A DNA stretch of 64,000 nt, taken from Phoronis australis. Lineage: Eukaryota > Phoronida > Phoronidae. A program made the position numbers and the translations under genes. Position 1 is the stretch's first letter, and each line of letters starts with the position of its first letter. The notes below the pieces were generated by a model. It was not told the origin of the DNA. It did not search any database and saw only the letters and a program-made list of their open reading frames with translations. Location of the stretch: NCBI GenBank assembly GCA_002633005.1, contig NMRA01000095.1:249881-313880 (forward strand), in the 5' to 3' direction. Shown here piece by piece: positions 11,935 to 25,900 of this stretch.

Positions 11935-13430
11935 CATAAAGTTAATTGTTAATATCAATGGCGTTGCTCATAAGCTAATTATGCAAATCTTGCTAAATGC
12001 ACACCTGCATAATGTGGACTTACACAGTCATTCAAAACTTGGACAAAACAATAATGTAAAGCTTTGCAATTTAATTGTATGGAAGGCATAGAAACAAAAA
12101 CGCCATTTTTTTGATTTTCGTAAGAAAAAAAAAAACCAAGGAAACACGTCGCTCTAAACACCACTAGAGAGGGGGTTAAACACAAGCACGAGCAAAGCTA
12201 CAGCATGTGAACAATGTAAGAAAAAGACGTGGATAAATGAATGGCAATAACGCATATTAGTGACTCACAGGTCTTCAAAACTGACCTATAGATTTGAGGC
12301 CCAATGGTCAATTGACCCATACACACATTGCTCAACTGGTTCCTTTAGAAATGTAAACAATACCTGGATATCTAAATTTTCCAAAATCTGGGCAGCACAG
12401 CTCGACAGGACAGATTGGCCATCTTCGACGATACATTTTATGCTACAAAAAACAGATGAGGAAACAAGTCACTCTTTGATCACCGGCATCGGGAGCTCTC
12501 ATCCGTAACATGGACAAAAGGCTAAACAAAAACTGTACAAAAGACAAGCACGTACACCTGTAGGAATGTGAGCAGCAAAATACACTTCGGAAAATCAACT
12601 GTGGACATTTCATTCAAATTTTCTATTACATCATCCAGAGCACATTTTGGCTACAGGTTTTTCACTTCATTTGCACTTTACAACAACTTTCATCAGCACT
12701 TATAACATCATGCAATCTTGCTAATACAAACTGGAGTAGGGTGTTAACATCCGTGGCAGCACATCCCACACTCACCTGTGTCGGCTGGCAAGCATAGACT
12801 TAGCAATTGCACCTACAAACAAAATGTACAGGTGTCAGTCAAACAGTAAACCCTTTACTGAAAATGTGTGAACAATCCCAGGGCTTGAGTGTAATGAACG
12901 ACAAATTGATGAATGAAGTGGTTAGAAAAAAGGTCTTTACAAATTTACAATAAGAACTGAAGTGGCTGGTGCAAGGAAAATAAAACAGCAACAGTGTGAA
13001 GTAATATCAAGTTACCGGGCTCACCAACTAGGAAAGGCAGCAAATGAGGGGGCATGCAGGCCCCAGAGTGCGGCGGAATTGTGTTTTTTTAGACCTCCGA
13101 TAGAAATTGGGAACACCAGGTCCACATCGCCAGCCCCCGCAAGTTTCGGGCCACCCTGTGCATACGATCGCGCTTTGTCCAATTCTCCTAGGCGACATGT
13201 TGCCCCCCCTCATGGTATCCTAGATCTGCTACTGAAGAGAACATGATTATTTGAGTAAACTTGCCAAGTTTCATGGTGTATTCCACGTTCAAGCATATGC
13301 AATCTTGAGATAGGATAGCCAGCCAGCTAGGTGTATGAAGACTATCCTCAAAATACAGGATTTAGTATACAGCTTTGTACCAAGGCTATTAAGATTGCAC
13401 AGTTTCACGCACAGCAGTAGTTTTGCCCCC
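11935..13430. other. Intergenic sequence with a degenerate repeat
   Basis: No gene is supported. Around 13050-13220 the sequence is GC-rich and shares words such as GGTCCACATCGCCAG with the GC-rich inverted-repeat family at 33069, 47507 and 63615, so it is probably a decayed relative. Confidence 0.4.
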
Positions 13431-13528
13431 CGTTCAGTAACGGTAAGACTTAGCTAAAAAGCAAGACTTCACAAGATTATGTGAGATACTGTCGCGTATT
13501 TTAAACGAGAGCATAGCGTTACTGAACG
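13431..13528. mobile_element. 98-bp MITE with CGTTCAGTAACG ends
   Basis: CGTTCAGTAACG at the left and CGTTACTGAACG at the right are perfect 12-bp inverted repeats. A similar element (GTTCAGTA...TTACTGAAC) occurs at 32841-32979 and one end at 6035-6078, so this is a dispersed family. It lies about 470 bp upstream of the FANCE start codon. Confidence 0.7.
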
Positions 13529-13998
13529 ATCGTCTGTTAGTCAGTGTTAGGCTGTTGTCCACGACAGCGTACTCCGTGGACAGCGGACGGCAACAGGTAG
13601 ATTTTTCTACAAAAACGAATCTTCAAAAATTACCAATTCTGCTATACACAGCTAGCCTTCTCGTGTTATTTACACAGGATGCGCTCATGACAAACAGTTG
13701 TGTAACACTTTCATGCGATCATAGATAGTCTATGATGCGACCAAATGAACGTAGGGAACATTTGCGATTCTGAAGTAGAAACACGTGTGGCATGGCAATA
13801 AATGAACGACTGCTGTTCATTGAAGTTTAAACACCAAATTATTCTTTTTTAAATTGAAATAATGCATTAAATCAGCTACGGAAACACACTAATATTATGG
13901 GAATTAACGACAAAGATATATTTCGATCGCAAAATTATTACATGAAAAATGCGGGAAGTTTAAGTCAAGGTCAAGGCCACAAAAATAGCATGCGATAA
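13529..13998 (+). promoter_or_regulatory. Presumed FANCE promoter and 5' region
   Basis: This is the DNA just upstream of the FANCE ATG. There is no TATA box at a convincing distance. At 13965-13973 the sequence TCAAGGTCA matches the nuclear-receptor half-site recognised by ERR/SF-1 type factors, but such 9-mers also arise by chance. A TAA lies directly before the ATG in the same frame, which fixes 13999 as the first possible start. Confidence 0.35.
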
Positions 13999-16900
13999 AT
14001 GGACGTCGAAACGTTATTGCTAAAATTCTCACCATGTTGGCGAAACCTTTTCGGAGCGATGAGTGTGCAAGGACGTGAATTAAGTTCAGCCATCTCTTGG
14101 CTGGATCACGAGCTTAGTTCGAAGTTTGGAGACTCACTTAACTTGAATGAACTTGCGCTTTCGCTCACTTGCGAGGAACCTTTGCTGGACAAGGAGGGAA
14201 AACTCATTTTGTGAGATACTTTAATTTTTACATACATGCATTAGCTGCCAAACTGACTGTCACATCGCGTTTGTTCAACATTCTACGAGGCTCAATACTT
14301 GCAGCAGGCCAGTCCCTGTTTTTTTAAATACTACTTACAAATGGCCTGGCGACACCTAGCGGTTGTCTGAAAATGTCAATGTTGGAGTACAGACAAGTAC
14401 TAGTATTGTGATTCTCTTCCATCATATGAGCACTGCATTTTGGAAACATTCATATGCCTAGTATGTACAGTTGAACACGGGCCACCGGAGTGAGGGCTTG
14501 ATCTCTTTAGCATCCAAACACTAACAGTAACTGTACAGCACCATGGAGCAATAATGCCACATGGCAAAGGATTTAGGGATGCCCCATATGTGACATCAGG
14601 AAATTCACAACAGTTTGCATGCAACATGTGTTAAACTTTCAGCATAACAGACCATTTGTAATGTATTAGTCTATTCTGTACACATAGTATACCTAATTAT
14701 CGGACGAACCCTAAATATCGGACATTACATGAAATCTTACTTGAAGCGTAATTTGAGAAATATATGACGCGAGTTTTTGTTCCGCTGTAATGCATTCAAT
14801 GTCCGGCAAAGTCCCGTGTTTTTCTAGTGTTGCCTCATTTTGATTTTACCGAGAGAGGGTGTAATTTAGACCCCCAAGTCAGCCTAAATGGACGATTGCA
14901 TAAATCGGTTGAAACCAAAATCTTTTTCCACAATGAAACCATCTAATTGAACTAACAATATGTCACTGTTTCATTTTTTCATTTGTTGTTAAGCTCAAGA
15001 CAAACCCCGGCCGCGCACGTGCATGTGTCATATCAAGAAGGCAAAGAGATACTAAAAACTTCAATGAGTTTGCACGCGCTGTCATCTGAGACTTCATGTT
15101 GTGGATAAATTTTGTTGCAAATGGAGCTGTGTTTTAGCAGCATATGTCAAAACACTCGTGCTGAAATTTGGCTACAAGGTGCCTGCGGCCATTACTTGGT
15201 TAGTCAGTTTTCCGCGGTGTGGCGTATGGCGAAACATGGTATTCGATATTTAGGTTCTCCGAAGGTTTGCTAGTTGTGTTTTTTAAAGATCAGTCGGAAC
15301 ATAAATGTGGCTTTCGCTGGCAAGATACAGTAACACAACAATTCTATAAAGGTAACCTTTATTTCAGCAAGGAATTTGCAACAATCCGTAGTATTTTCAG
15401 TTAAATTTAATGCAAAATGTGCCAAAATGTCCGATAATTATGTCTCTTGACTGTATAAGTACACACTGACAATAAGTGTTACATCCAAACCACCTGAGCA
15501 GTGTTAATCAAGGAAAAAGTGGAGGTTTGGGAATGGACTATGGTAAAATAGGAAATCAATGCAACACTCTCTTTGTGAGGAGACAAAGTACTTTTAAAAA
15601 GTGTCAGTAACTGCAATAAGCTTTCATCTGATGCTTTCAGGGAATAAAATTTAAATTATTTCGTCATTATTCAGTTGCCTCTGTGACTTGAATGAATCAA
15701 CCATTCTCCATCTTGGGCTGGCANATGAAGCTTAGCATTGTCAGTCATAAGGAATGAAACCGACGCATCTAAGTCATTGCACCTACCCTCAAGAACATCT
15801 AATCGAGACTCTAAGGAGCTACGAGGAATGAACTTAAGAGCTGGCTTCTTGGTTACTTGGCGAACAGCAACTTCATCTCCTTCCATATTCCCTTCTCTAC
15901 AAAAAGATACTGACTTCGGTGAATTGGAAGTAGCCATCAAGTCTTTGGTTGTTGAAAACCACCTAGCGGCATTCAAGGCAGCCATGAGTGTACTTGGTCG
16001 ACTGTTTATAGCCAACTGCGCAACCTCTCTATCCTGTAGACCTAAACAGAACCGAAGAACCGCCTGAGCTTTATCAGAGTCCCTCGCCTCTGGAAAGGCC
16101 AACAAGAATAAACTTGTAAGACGGTCAGCCCATTGTTCTAAGGACTCGTCAGAAGTCTGCTTGGCTGACTGGAACCTAAGTTGGTGCACTTCATTGCACT
16201 CGACATCTGCCCCAAAACGATAGGTCATATGATCCACAATTTGGTCGAAACTTGAGTGTGGATGAGCTTTAACATGGTTGAAAAACCAACGAGAGGCATC
16301 ACCTTCCAAGCACATGCCCAGCTCCGTTCTACATTTTTGACCTGACCAAAAATTGTCTCGGGCAACATTACTGAACTTCCATAGAAAGTCCTCCCATGTA
16401 CCTAACTTGCCACTAAAGATTAGGTTGCGTGGGAGACGTGACAGGTAATGAGTGCCAGAGCCAGAGGGCATAGGTGACATGCTAGTATGCGAATGAGACT
16501 TTGCATAAGCAACGCCACTACCAGTCTTTGACGACGGAGTCAGTTTAGCTGCCAACTTGGAAAATGAATAGTCAGGGCTAGAGGTAAGTATTGATGAGGT
16601 TTTCTTACCATATTCGTCACAAACCTTGACTACTTCCTCCAAATCTTCTGGCAGACCGCATGGGACTGTAAAGTCTATGGACTTCTGTACAGTCTTGGTT
16701 GGCTTCCAACTGGAATGTATCTTACACACATTCTCCGGAGTAATAGCTAATATTGCTCTGAAGTCCATAACTGCAGCAGCAACATCAGTAGTCATACCCG
16801 GAAGGCCCAACAGTGTTGTAGCGTCACAAGAATTGATTAGAATCTTGGACGCCATGTTATGGTACCACAAAGGGTGTGGCACTAATTAAATGTAGGTCTG

Positions 16901-19900
16901 AAAAGACTAAACTTGGAAACAATACCAAATAAAAATTATACTAATGGCAATTATATTTACTAGACAAAAATGAAAAATGAAGAATGTAATAAGCGAAACA
17001 GCTGAACACCCGTGTTCAGTGACCTACCCGCTACGACACGGGTGGTACCGAGCGACAAGGAAAAACAAGTCCACGAAAGTTATTTTGAACTACGCGCCAC
17101 TTGGTGTAAAGGTAGAAACTGCACGTAGCAACTACGCCAAATGTTGTGGCTTGATACACAGGTTCTCGTGCAGCTTACCTCTACTCATATGAAAGCTTGA
17201 ATACACGCTTGAGACGACGACCCACAAACGCAGACGTCCTGCGTGCAGCAGTGCCACACGAAAGACAGAGAGCTCTCGATTCCCCAGTCACGTGACAAAA
17301 CTAGAACTTACAACATCCGGCCACTGACGGAAACCCACGGACGAACACGAACACACAAGACAACACGAAAGACGAGACCACACAAACCAACATTAACAAC
17401 ACTAGTATGTACAGTTGAACACGGGCCACCGGAGTGAGGGCTCGATCTCTTTAGCATCCAAACACTAACAGTAACTGTACAGCACCATGGAGCAATTGCC
17501 ACATGGCAAAGGATTTAGGGATGCCCCATATGTGACATCAGGCAATTCACAACAGTTTGCGTGCAACATGTGTTAAACTTTTAGTATAACAGACCATTTG
17601 TAATTTATTAGTCTATTCTGTACACATAGTATACCTAATTATCGGACGGACCCTAAATATCGGACATTACTTGAAATCTTACTTGAAGCATAATCTGAGA
17701 AGTATATGACACAAGTTTTTGTTCCGCTGTAACGCATTCAATGTCCGGCAATGTCCCGTGTTTTTCTAGCGTTGCCTCGAGAGAGGGTGCAATTTAGACC
17801 CCCAAGTCAGCCTAAATAGACGATTGCATAAATCGGTTGAAACCAAATCTTTTTCCACAATGAAATCATCTGTTTCATTTTTTCATTTGTTGTTAAGTTG
17901 TTAAGCTCAAGACAAACCCCGGCCGCGTACGTGCGTGTGTCATATCAAGAAGGCAAAGAGATACTAAAAACTTCAATGAGTTAGCACGCGCTGTCATCAG
18001 ACTTCATGTTGTGGATAAATTTTGTTGCGAATGGAGCTGTGTTTTAGCAGCATATGTCAAAACACTCGAGCTGAAATTTGGCTACAAGGTGCCCGCGGCC
18101 ATTACTTGGTTAGTCAGTTTTCCACAGTGCAGCATATGGAGAAACATGGTGTCCGATATTTAGGTTCTCCGAAGGTTTGCTAGTTGTGTTTTTTAAAGAT
18201 CAGCCGGAACATAAATGTGGCTTTCGCTGGCAAGATATAGTAACACAACAATTCTATAAAGGTAACCTTTATTTCAGCAAAGAATTTGCAACAATACATA
18301 GTATTTTCAGTTAAATTTAATGCAAAATGTGCCAAAACGTCCGATAATTAGGTCTCTTGACTGTATAAGTACACACTCACAATAAGTGTTACATCCAAAC
18401 CACCTGAGCAGCGTTAATCAAGGAAAAAGTGGAGGTTTGGGAATGGGCTATGGTAAAATAGGAAATCAATGCAACACTCTCTTTGTGGGGAGACAAAGTA
18501 CTTTTAAAAAGTGGCAGTAACTGCAATAAGCTTTCATCTGATGCTTTCAGGGAATAAAATTTAAATTATTTCGTCATTATTCAGTTACCTGTGTGACTTG
18601 AATGAATCAACCATTATCCATCTTAGGCTGGCAGATTCTGACCTGAACCAGATGTTATTGTAAAAAAAATTAGAATAAATCAGTTGTTAAACCCTGCCTA
18701 CACATTATGAATTAAGTTTATCTTTGTAAAATTTATTTCAAAGTTTTGGGCATTTGTGAAACAGACAGTTATGTTGCTCTTTGAAATATTTTTAATTTGT
18801 GTCCTAGTCTGCTTTTGTATCAATCACAGAAACATGCAGAGTGAAAAAACATTCTCTCTTCCATCAATATTTCACTATTTTTACAGTAAGAGAATAAAAG
18901 ACATGGACCATTAGACTCAACACAGGCTTTTCAAACATATGGCTCAAAATTTTAAGGTTGTCGAGAACCTGAAGCAATCTCAACTCTAAGTATATTACTG
19001 AAAAATCGATGCTTTGTCAACCGAACCACGAAAAGTATGTTTTCTGAAAGGAGAAAGATCAAGGATTCTAAAAATATGCTGTTTCCTATCGTGTCTCTAC
19101 TGAAACTTTTTTTTAAATGATAACTTAATTATGCTATGTCTCAAAAGTGCTGTTCGAAAATTTTGATTAATATTTACTAAGTGGGCATTTTATGCCAAAG
19201 TAGCTCGCAAAACACAAGACATTTTTGTGAAAAAACGGTCTTATTTGTTTATCGCTCAGTATGCGGAAGTATTCTAGTGCCTTTTTGAGACATAAAATGA
19301 ATATTTCATTTGAAATAGTTTTAGTAAAATCAGTTGGGGTTATTTTGTGATGAGTGCAATTTTCCTATACATGAAAATTTGACTTAAAAACATAGTCATG
19401 TGACAATAATAACTTTAAACGAAGTAGTAAAAAGCATATTATTTAGAATCCTCAATCTGTCTCCTTTCAGAAAATACCGTATTATGTACTATTAATGGTT
19501 GACAAAGCATAGTTTTTATGATATTTGACTTAGAGTTGGGGTCCTTCATTAAGGTCCTATATGACCTTAAACATGGCTCAAAGCTTTCAAACATTGGCTT
19601 AAAATTGTAAGCATGGCTCAGAGCTTTTTGAGCTTGGCTCATGATTTCCAAACATGTTTCACATCCTTACAAATTTTGCACAGCAACATGTTTGTAGAGG
19701 GATACCTGGTCCATGTACGTTCTACCAACTAGCAGTAATTGCCTCTGCCTGCACACTTTAGAGATAGGTTCTGCTGTAAGTGGTCTTGACCACTTCTTGT
19801 AATTGTACAATATGTGCATATAGATGTGTACGTTTATGTCCAAAGCCTTTCTACATTTTATTCAGTTCATTTTGCAGTAAGCCGCGACTGCTTCATTTTC

Positions 19901-22900
19901 CGCTACCCATTCAAAGAACAGTCACTGCGTTCTTGGAGCATCACAGTCGTCTACTTACACAAGACTCACTTCATAATTTCACCGAATCTTTCATAGCTGG
20001 CGAGGATGCTACAGAGTTAGATGACTGGGTCAGAGCAAACATCACAGCACTTAAAGAAAGATACAATTCCAGAACATGTCCTGCAAGTTGTGATGCAGAT
20101 AGTTATAGTTTCAGCCAACAGGTGGCGACCTATGCCAGCGATGTCTTACAACAGCTGACTTCACTTGATGATTTGTCTTCTACAGATATGGACTGGGCAG
20201 ATGGTAATGAACCTTATGTTCCTTAATCCTTGTACCTGCTACTGCTGTACTTGATGACCTTAAACTGTTAGTAGTCCTTTGGTAATTGTTTTGCAAAATA
20301 CAAAAGTGGAGGACATGTCATTGACGTGCACTTCCATCGGTCTTTTTCTCTATTATTTAATTATTTTCAGGTAGAATAAAGTATACACATACGACCTTCC
20401 AGAGGTACAATAATGTTCGTACAAAGTCGGTCCAGTTGGAAATGATTCACAATATTAATTTAACAGAGAAATCACCTGTTACATTCATTTCAGTGTACCA
20501 TAAACTTCTCCAGGTTGTCCATCCTTTTGTCACTTAATACTCTTTATTATACCAGCCTCCATTAGAGTTGTTTGACTTAAGTGCAATGTAGCGATTATAT
20601 CAGATTTTGTGATGAAGGCTTTCATCAAAAATGTTTTAATGTTGTTAAACAACTATCAAACAACTTGTTGGCTGTTGATGGAGGTGTATTTACTCGGTTT
20701 GTTTTCAGTTGTTTCAGTCGACCACCAGATAGACAGCCCGACTTGCGTGTGCAACACATCCATAATACAAGAGGGTGCTCAGTCGCCACTGAGACAACTC
20801 AAGCCATTCCCTCTCTCTCAGACTGGGACTTCTCTTAACTTAACCCAAGGTATGGCTTTTGGGGGCATTACAAACAAAAGTTTCAGGGTTTATGTTGGGG
20901 ACTGAACAAAGAGATGGAAACTCATTTCAAAAGCACATTCATTTGTAATTATCTTTCAAATCCCTGTGTACCCCTTTTCAACCTGTACCCAAAAATTGGT
21001 CTTAATTAATTTAGATAAACATTGAATGGTCATTCAATTGCTTACTATGTGCGTAATATTGTGTTCAGATCTTTCATTAGAGACCAGTAACAAATTTTTA
21101 AATCTACTTACCTCTGAGTGTGTTGTAGTGGTTGTGTATTCCAAGTTCTGTGAGTTTCATTTTCGGTATTCCAGATGATGACCTCAGTTTGTCATGTTCA
21201 CAGACATATACAAGTCAAACACAGGCACCAAAGCAAGAATTGACCGAAGAAATGTTGGTAAGTACTTATTAAGGTATATAAAGTTCGCTTTCCAGTAAGA
21301 ACATACAAGTCTTCAACAACTCAGGAAAGCACTTTGGATTTTAACAGGGCTGGGGAAACCCTACATTTGGGAGTTTCAAAATGTTGGATGTATCCATTGC
21401 CTGCAGTAGACTTGTATTACAGGCTTCTGACACTTTGAAAAATCCCGTTTGATGGCTCAAACTCCAGAATTTAAGTGATTGGAATCATTATCCATTTATA
21501 AATAATTATATTTACTTAGGCAAACGTCCCATCGTTTCGTAATAAATTGGTATGACCAAATTTTACATCCTGCTGCAAATTTTTTATCATTTTATTTTTT
21601 GTTTCATCTTTAACTTTCAAGCCAGAGCATGAGTTAATGTAGTGTTTATCCGCCCATGTTACATTTGTCTACTATCGGAAATCAGAATTGTTTGTTGTAC
21701 GTAGACCGTAGCCTCATAATGCTGTTTACATTTACATTAATTTTACTTTACAATGAGAAAAGTTCAGCTCTTAGCACTGCATTGCCCTTGAAATGTGAAG
21801 TGCCCAGGGTTTACGTTCACATGGACCGTGCCTGTGAAATAATGTGATCTACTTTGACAGCACATGTCATGTTCTTTCAGTATATTTCAGCGCACATGAT
21901 CCCGGACAGGGCTGTGACATGTAAAGTGAATTTCGTTCTCAATTTGACTGATATTACACGTACTACAAATTCTATCACTCTTGCGTAGACCTGTGTGCCA
22001 CCAGGAAGACATGTCTGCCTGATCCCGCCCTGTTTCACTATAAAATTTGTGCATTGAGCAACTGAAACCAGCCAGTATTGTCCTCGGGTAGGAGTCTAAA
22101 ACTTACATTTATTTCAAACTGAAGTTTCATTTTGGTAGTACAACAACGTTGAATGCAGCACAATATGTATTTAGCTTGCATGTCAAACGTCAACTTTTCA
22201 ATACCTGAATGAACAAGTTTGATTGTGTATTGTATGTATTTAAAGCTGCAATGTTACTTTTATGAGCAACACAACCAGGGAGCTAAACTTGTCTAACTAG
22301 TAAGTCGCCACACAATGAAAATGGCAATGATGCAATCTGGGAAATTTGAGAGACTTTAAGCAGGACATGAAATGATTTCGCATTTGAGCTGGGTAGAGCA
22401 GGTTAGATGACGCAAATGTGGACAAATATCGTGATTTGTTTGGCAACTCTTATCTTAAGGCCATCTGTTTATTGTATGTGTGGAGATGAAAATGCTTGCC
22501 ATCCACTGAACAAAAACCTTTTGTTTGCTTTGAAATCTTGACCATCTCAACTAGGAGAGCTTGTTACAATGGACCGTCTTTTGTAGTGAATTTTTTTTCG
22601 ATTAATCTATGATTTACAATAATCCTGTTCCAGGCTTCTATATCACGCCTCAAGAACTGGCTTCATTCCCCTCCTGCGACTCCTGATGAACTGTGTGAAG
22701 ACATGTCTGTGTTTAACGATTGTCCTGTGAGCCAACTGGATACCTTGTGTGAAATGTTGGAACTAAGTATTGTCCCAGAGGTGGCAGTAGCAGCAGCCTG
22801 CCATAACATCGTATCACTGCTGCCAGAGATTGGATACAGCTGCTGTCTGTGTTTTTCCAAGCACTGTTTACTGCCAAAGGTAACAAGTTAAAGGAGATTT

Positions 22901-25900
22901 TTAACTGTTTTATTTTCGAAAGTTTGTTTGTTGATCTTTGAAATGTATTCCTTGAACCTAAAAGTACTGTTCTGATGATACCATAAAACTTCATTTCTTG
23001 GTTTTTAACTTTGAATCTAGGGTTTGTTAAATGTGTTTTTATAGATTGTTTCATTCAACTTTCTATTAAAGCATTTTTTATACATTGTGATCTCTCATTA
23101 CATGGATTCGTGTTCTCGTGCTTTACAACATTGTGTGGAATAAAGGATTGTTAGCAAACTTACAATAGTTTTAATAAGTTCAACATATTAATGGTTGTCT
23201 AGGTTAGATCAATGCTGTTATATTTAACAGTTAATGAAACATAGAAAAGTGCTTCAGATCTTCATAATGCTCACTCAGGTACATTGTGTTATGTTGGATT
23301 CAGGCTTGTGTGCGTTACTAATTAGCACAAGTGCTGGATGTCTTTCATGGAACTAGATGTTTATTCACTTCAGTGATGGCTGGTTGTGAACCTGGTGTAA
23401 TTGTGTACCCTCGCAATAGAACGATGACTTGGTATACCCTAGTACAACACAATGTTGGAAAAAATACTTGAAGTTTATTTACAGTGTAATCCAACTTCAC
23501 AGAATTGAGATAGGAAAACACTTAGTGAGCGTGATAATGAATATTGTACAATGCTATCGAATTGAGTATTAAACGGTAATGGATCTGTTTATTTATTATT
23601 ATAATGCTAGGGATTACTAATTAAGCATAATAATATATGCCAAACATGAATGTCCCTAGACACAGGGGCTTTTATGTCACTTTAACAATTGCTTCTGTAA
23701 GGCAAGCAGTACAAATAACAAAATATCTGGTTCTGTTATCACAACCTGAGTATCCTTAATGTGCTTCAGGTTCAGGAAGTAAGCCAGAATGCCTCCTGGC
23801 TACTCCACCGGTCCCTCACGTCAGTCACCACAAAGTTTCCACGTCCTGTAATAGAGTCTGTCTTCAAAGAATGCATTACTGCATCATCCTTCAGTAAGCT
23901 CACATCTGTCCTCAGTATTAGATGAATTGTGTGTTTGCAATATAGCATGTTTACTAACTAAACTTAAGGCCATATGTCTACGTTAAACTTTTATCATTTA
24001 CAACTTACAGCTTTCAAAAGGTAGGAAACATGAATTGCTAAACATTATACAACTTACACCCGTATGTACAATAGAGTTGTGTCCATTTAGTTGTATATTT
24101 TTGTGGCTTTCCAATAGGGGGAATTGGTGGGGACCAGCTTGCTATTTTCCCCATCTCATATCTTGTATCAAGTTTCTGTGTGTGGCTCTATATTTTGTCT
24201 TCTCCTGCAATGTCGTGTGGTTAAAGTGGCTTAGTGATGTCAGTGGTATCCTAATTGAAGATTATTCTATCATTTGGTATTGCCTCACAGTTGGCATTGC
24301 CTCAGTGTTGGAAATGCCTAATGGGGAAGCAATTTCTCCAGTAACCAGGTATTGCCATGTTTCTTTTTTGAAAGTGCGACGTTGGGCCCTATCTCTTGTG
24401 GAAAAGCACAGTCGCCCTGCTTCAAAACTTCATAGTGAGTTGTGGTACATCTGGTCCAGGAAATTAATTTTGTTTTAAATGGTCCCTGAATTGTGATTTG
24501 ATTATATCCCCCTGAGTGCCTTCAAAACTACATTCCTGGGTTGGCTACGCACTTAAATCCATAAGGAATAATAAAACAATTCTTCTCTTCTCAGCCAGGA
24601 ACATAAACCTTTTTGACAAACTGTTGTTAGTTAAACTGTTCAACTGGTAATGTTGTATGACTAAGAACAGGGTTGACTAAGAACTGCTTGTACTAACCTT
24701 GCATGGTTGTCCATTTCAAAGTGATCTATCATGTGTAAGTGGCCCCCATGATTTACGTCCCTCTTCAAAACCCTCATCCACTTTGTGGACCAGTCCCCTC
24801 CTAAGCTCATGAGCTAAACCCACAAATGTTCTGATACTGTTACATTAAGGTCTTATGGAATTGTATTTTAGATTCGTCTCAAAGTGAGGTGTTTTGTCGA
24901 CTTGTCAAAGACAACTTGTCTCCAGAAGACAGGACATTCTTAATCAAGTGAGTCAACAGTACCTAGTCACTATTATTGTCACCAATACTCAGATATCTCT
25001 ATTATACATTACCCCTAAGTTATCACTTATCAACCTATTCTGACATATTAACGTAAACTGTATGTTTTGATAACGATAACTAGAAATAATCCGTTTTCTA
25101 AATAATTCTGGATCAGTGGTTTGTACTGAGAATTCCTGATAACGATTTTCAGGTGGTCTGTTGCTAATCTGAGACATGAGAATTTTTTTATTGTGCCCCA
25201 AAGTACAAGTTTATTTTAGAAAAAAGACTGTACCTGACTATAACTGGGAAGGCTATTTTTTGTCCTTGTTTTTCATGTTGTGCTAACTGTTGGGACCTTA
25301 CTCACCGGAGTGGAAAGTTGCCACACCGTTCAAAAGGAGAATTTTTGCTTTGTTGTTTTTCTAATAATGTAATTTTTGTATTGTCTTTTACTTAAAGAAG
25401 AATTTTTGTGATATTTATTTACTTCTTTTTTGTGGCCAAACTACTTTATGAGAGAGAAGCAAACGTTTTTTTAAATCATGACTGGGTGTCCAGCAAAGGA
25501 ATGGGCAACTAGTAGCTGACCACCCATGTTAATTGAATGGATAATAACAATTAAGAAGAACAATAAACCAAGAAAAATGCAATGCAAGTTTATTTAAAAA
25601 CATATTTTACATTAGATTTGTACTGAGGGACTACATATATGTATCTGAGGGAGACTGCATAAAAAGCAAATATCTAAGACGTAAGATTCTTTCACAAATA
25701 AGCAAGAATCAACTTTGATTTAAACAATAAAAATAGTTCACTGTTGTATCCACCACTTATTTGCACAAGAGTGAGTGAAAACAACCTGTTATCAGGAAAC
25801 TGATTCATCTGACTACTGTAACTACTCCTTCAGCTTATGCAGGCCAAACCAAGAGAATGGTTGGTTTTCACACAAGCACAGATCAATGGAGTTGTTAGTA

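Noticed and set aside
24035-24478. 147-codon plus-strand frame
   Set aside because: Lies wholly inside FANCE intron 6, has no domain, Trp/Cys-rich chance composition, and no splice context.
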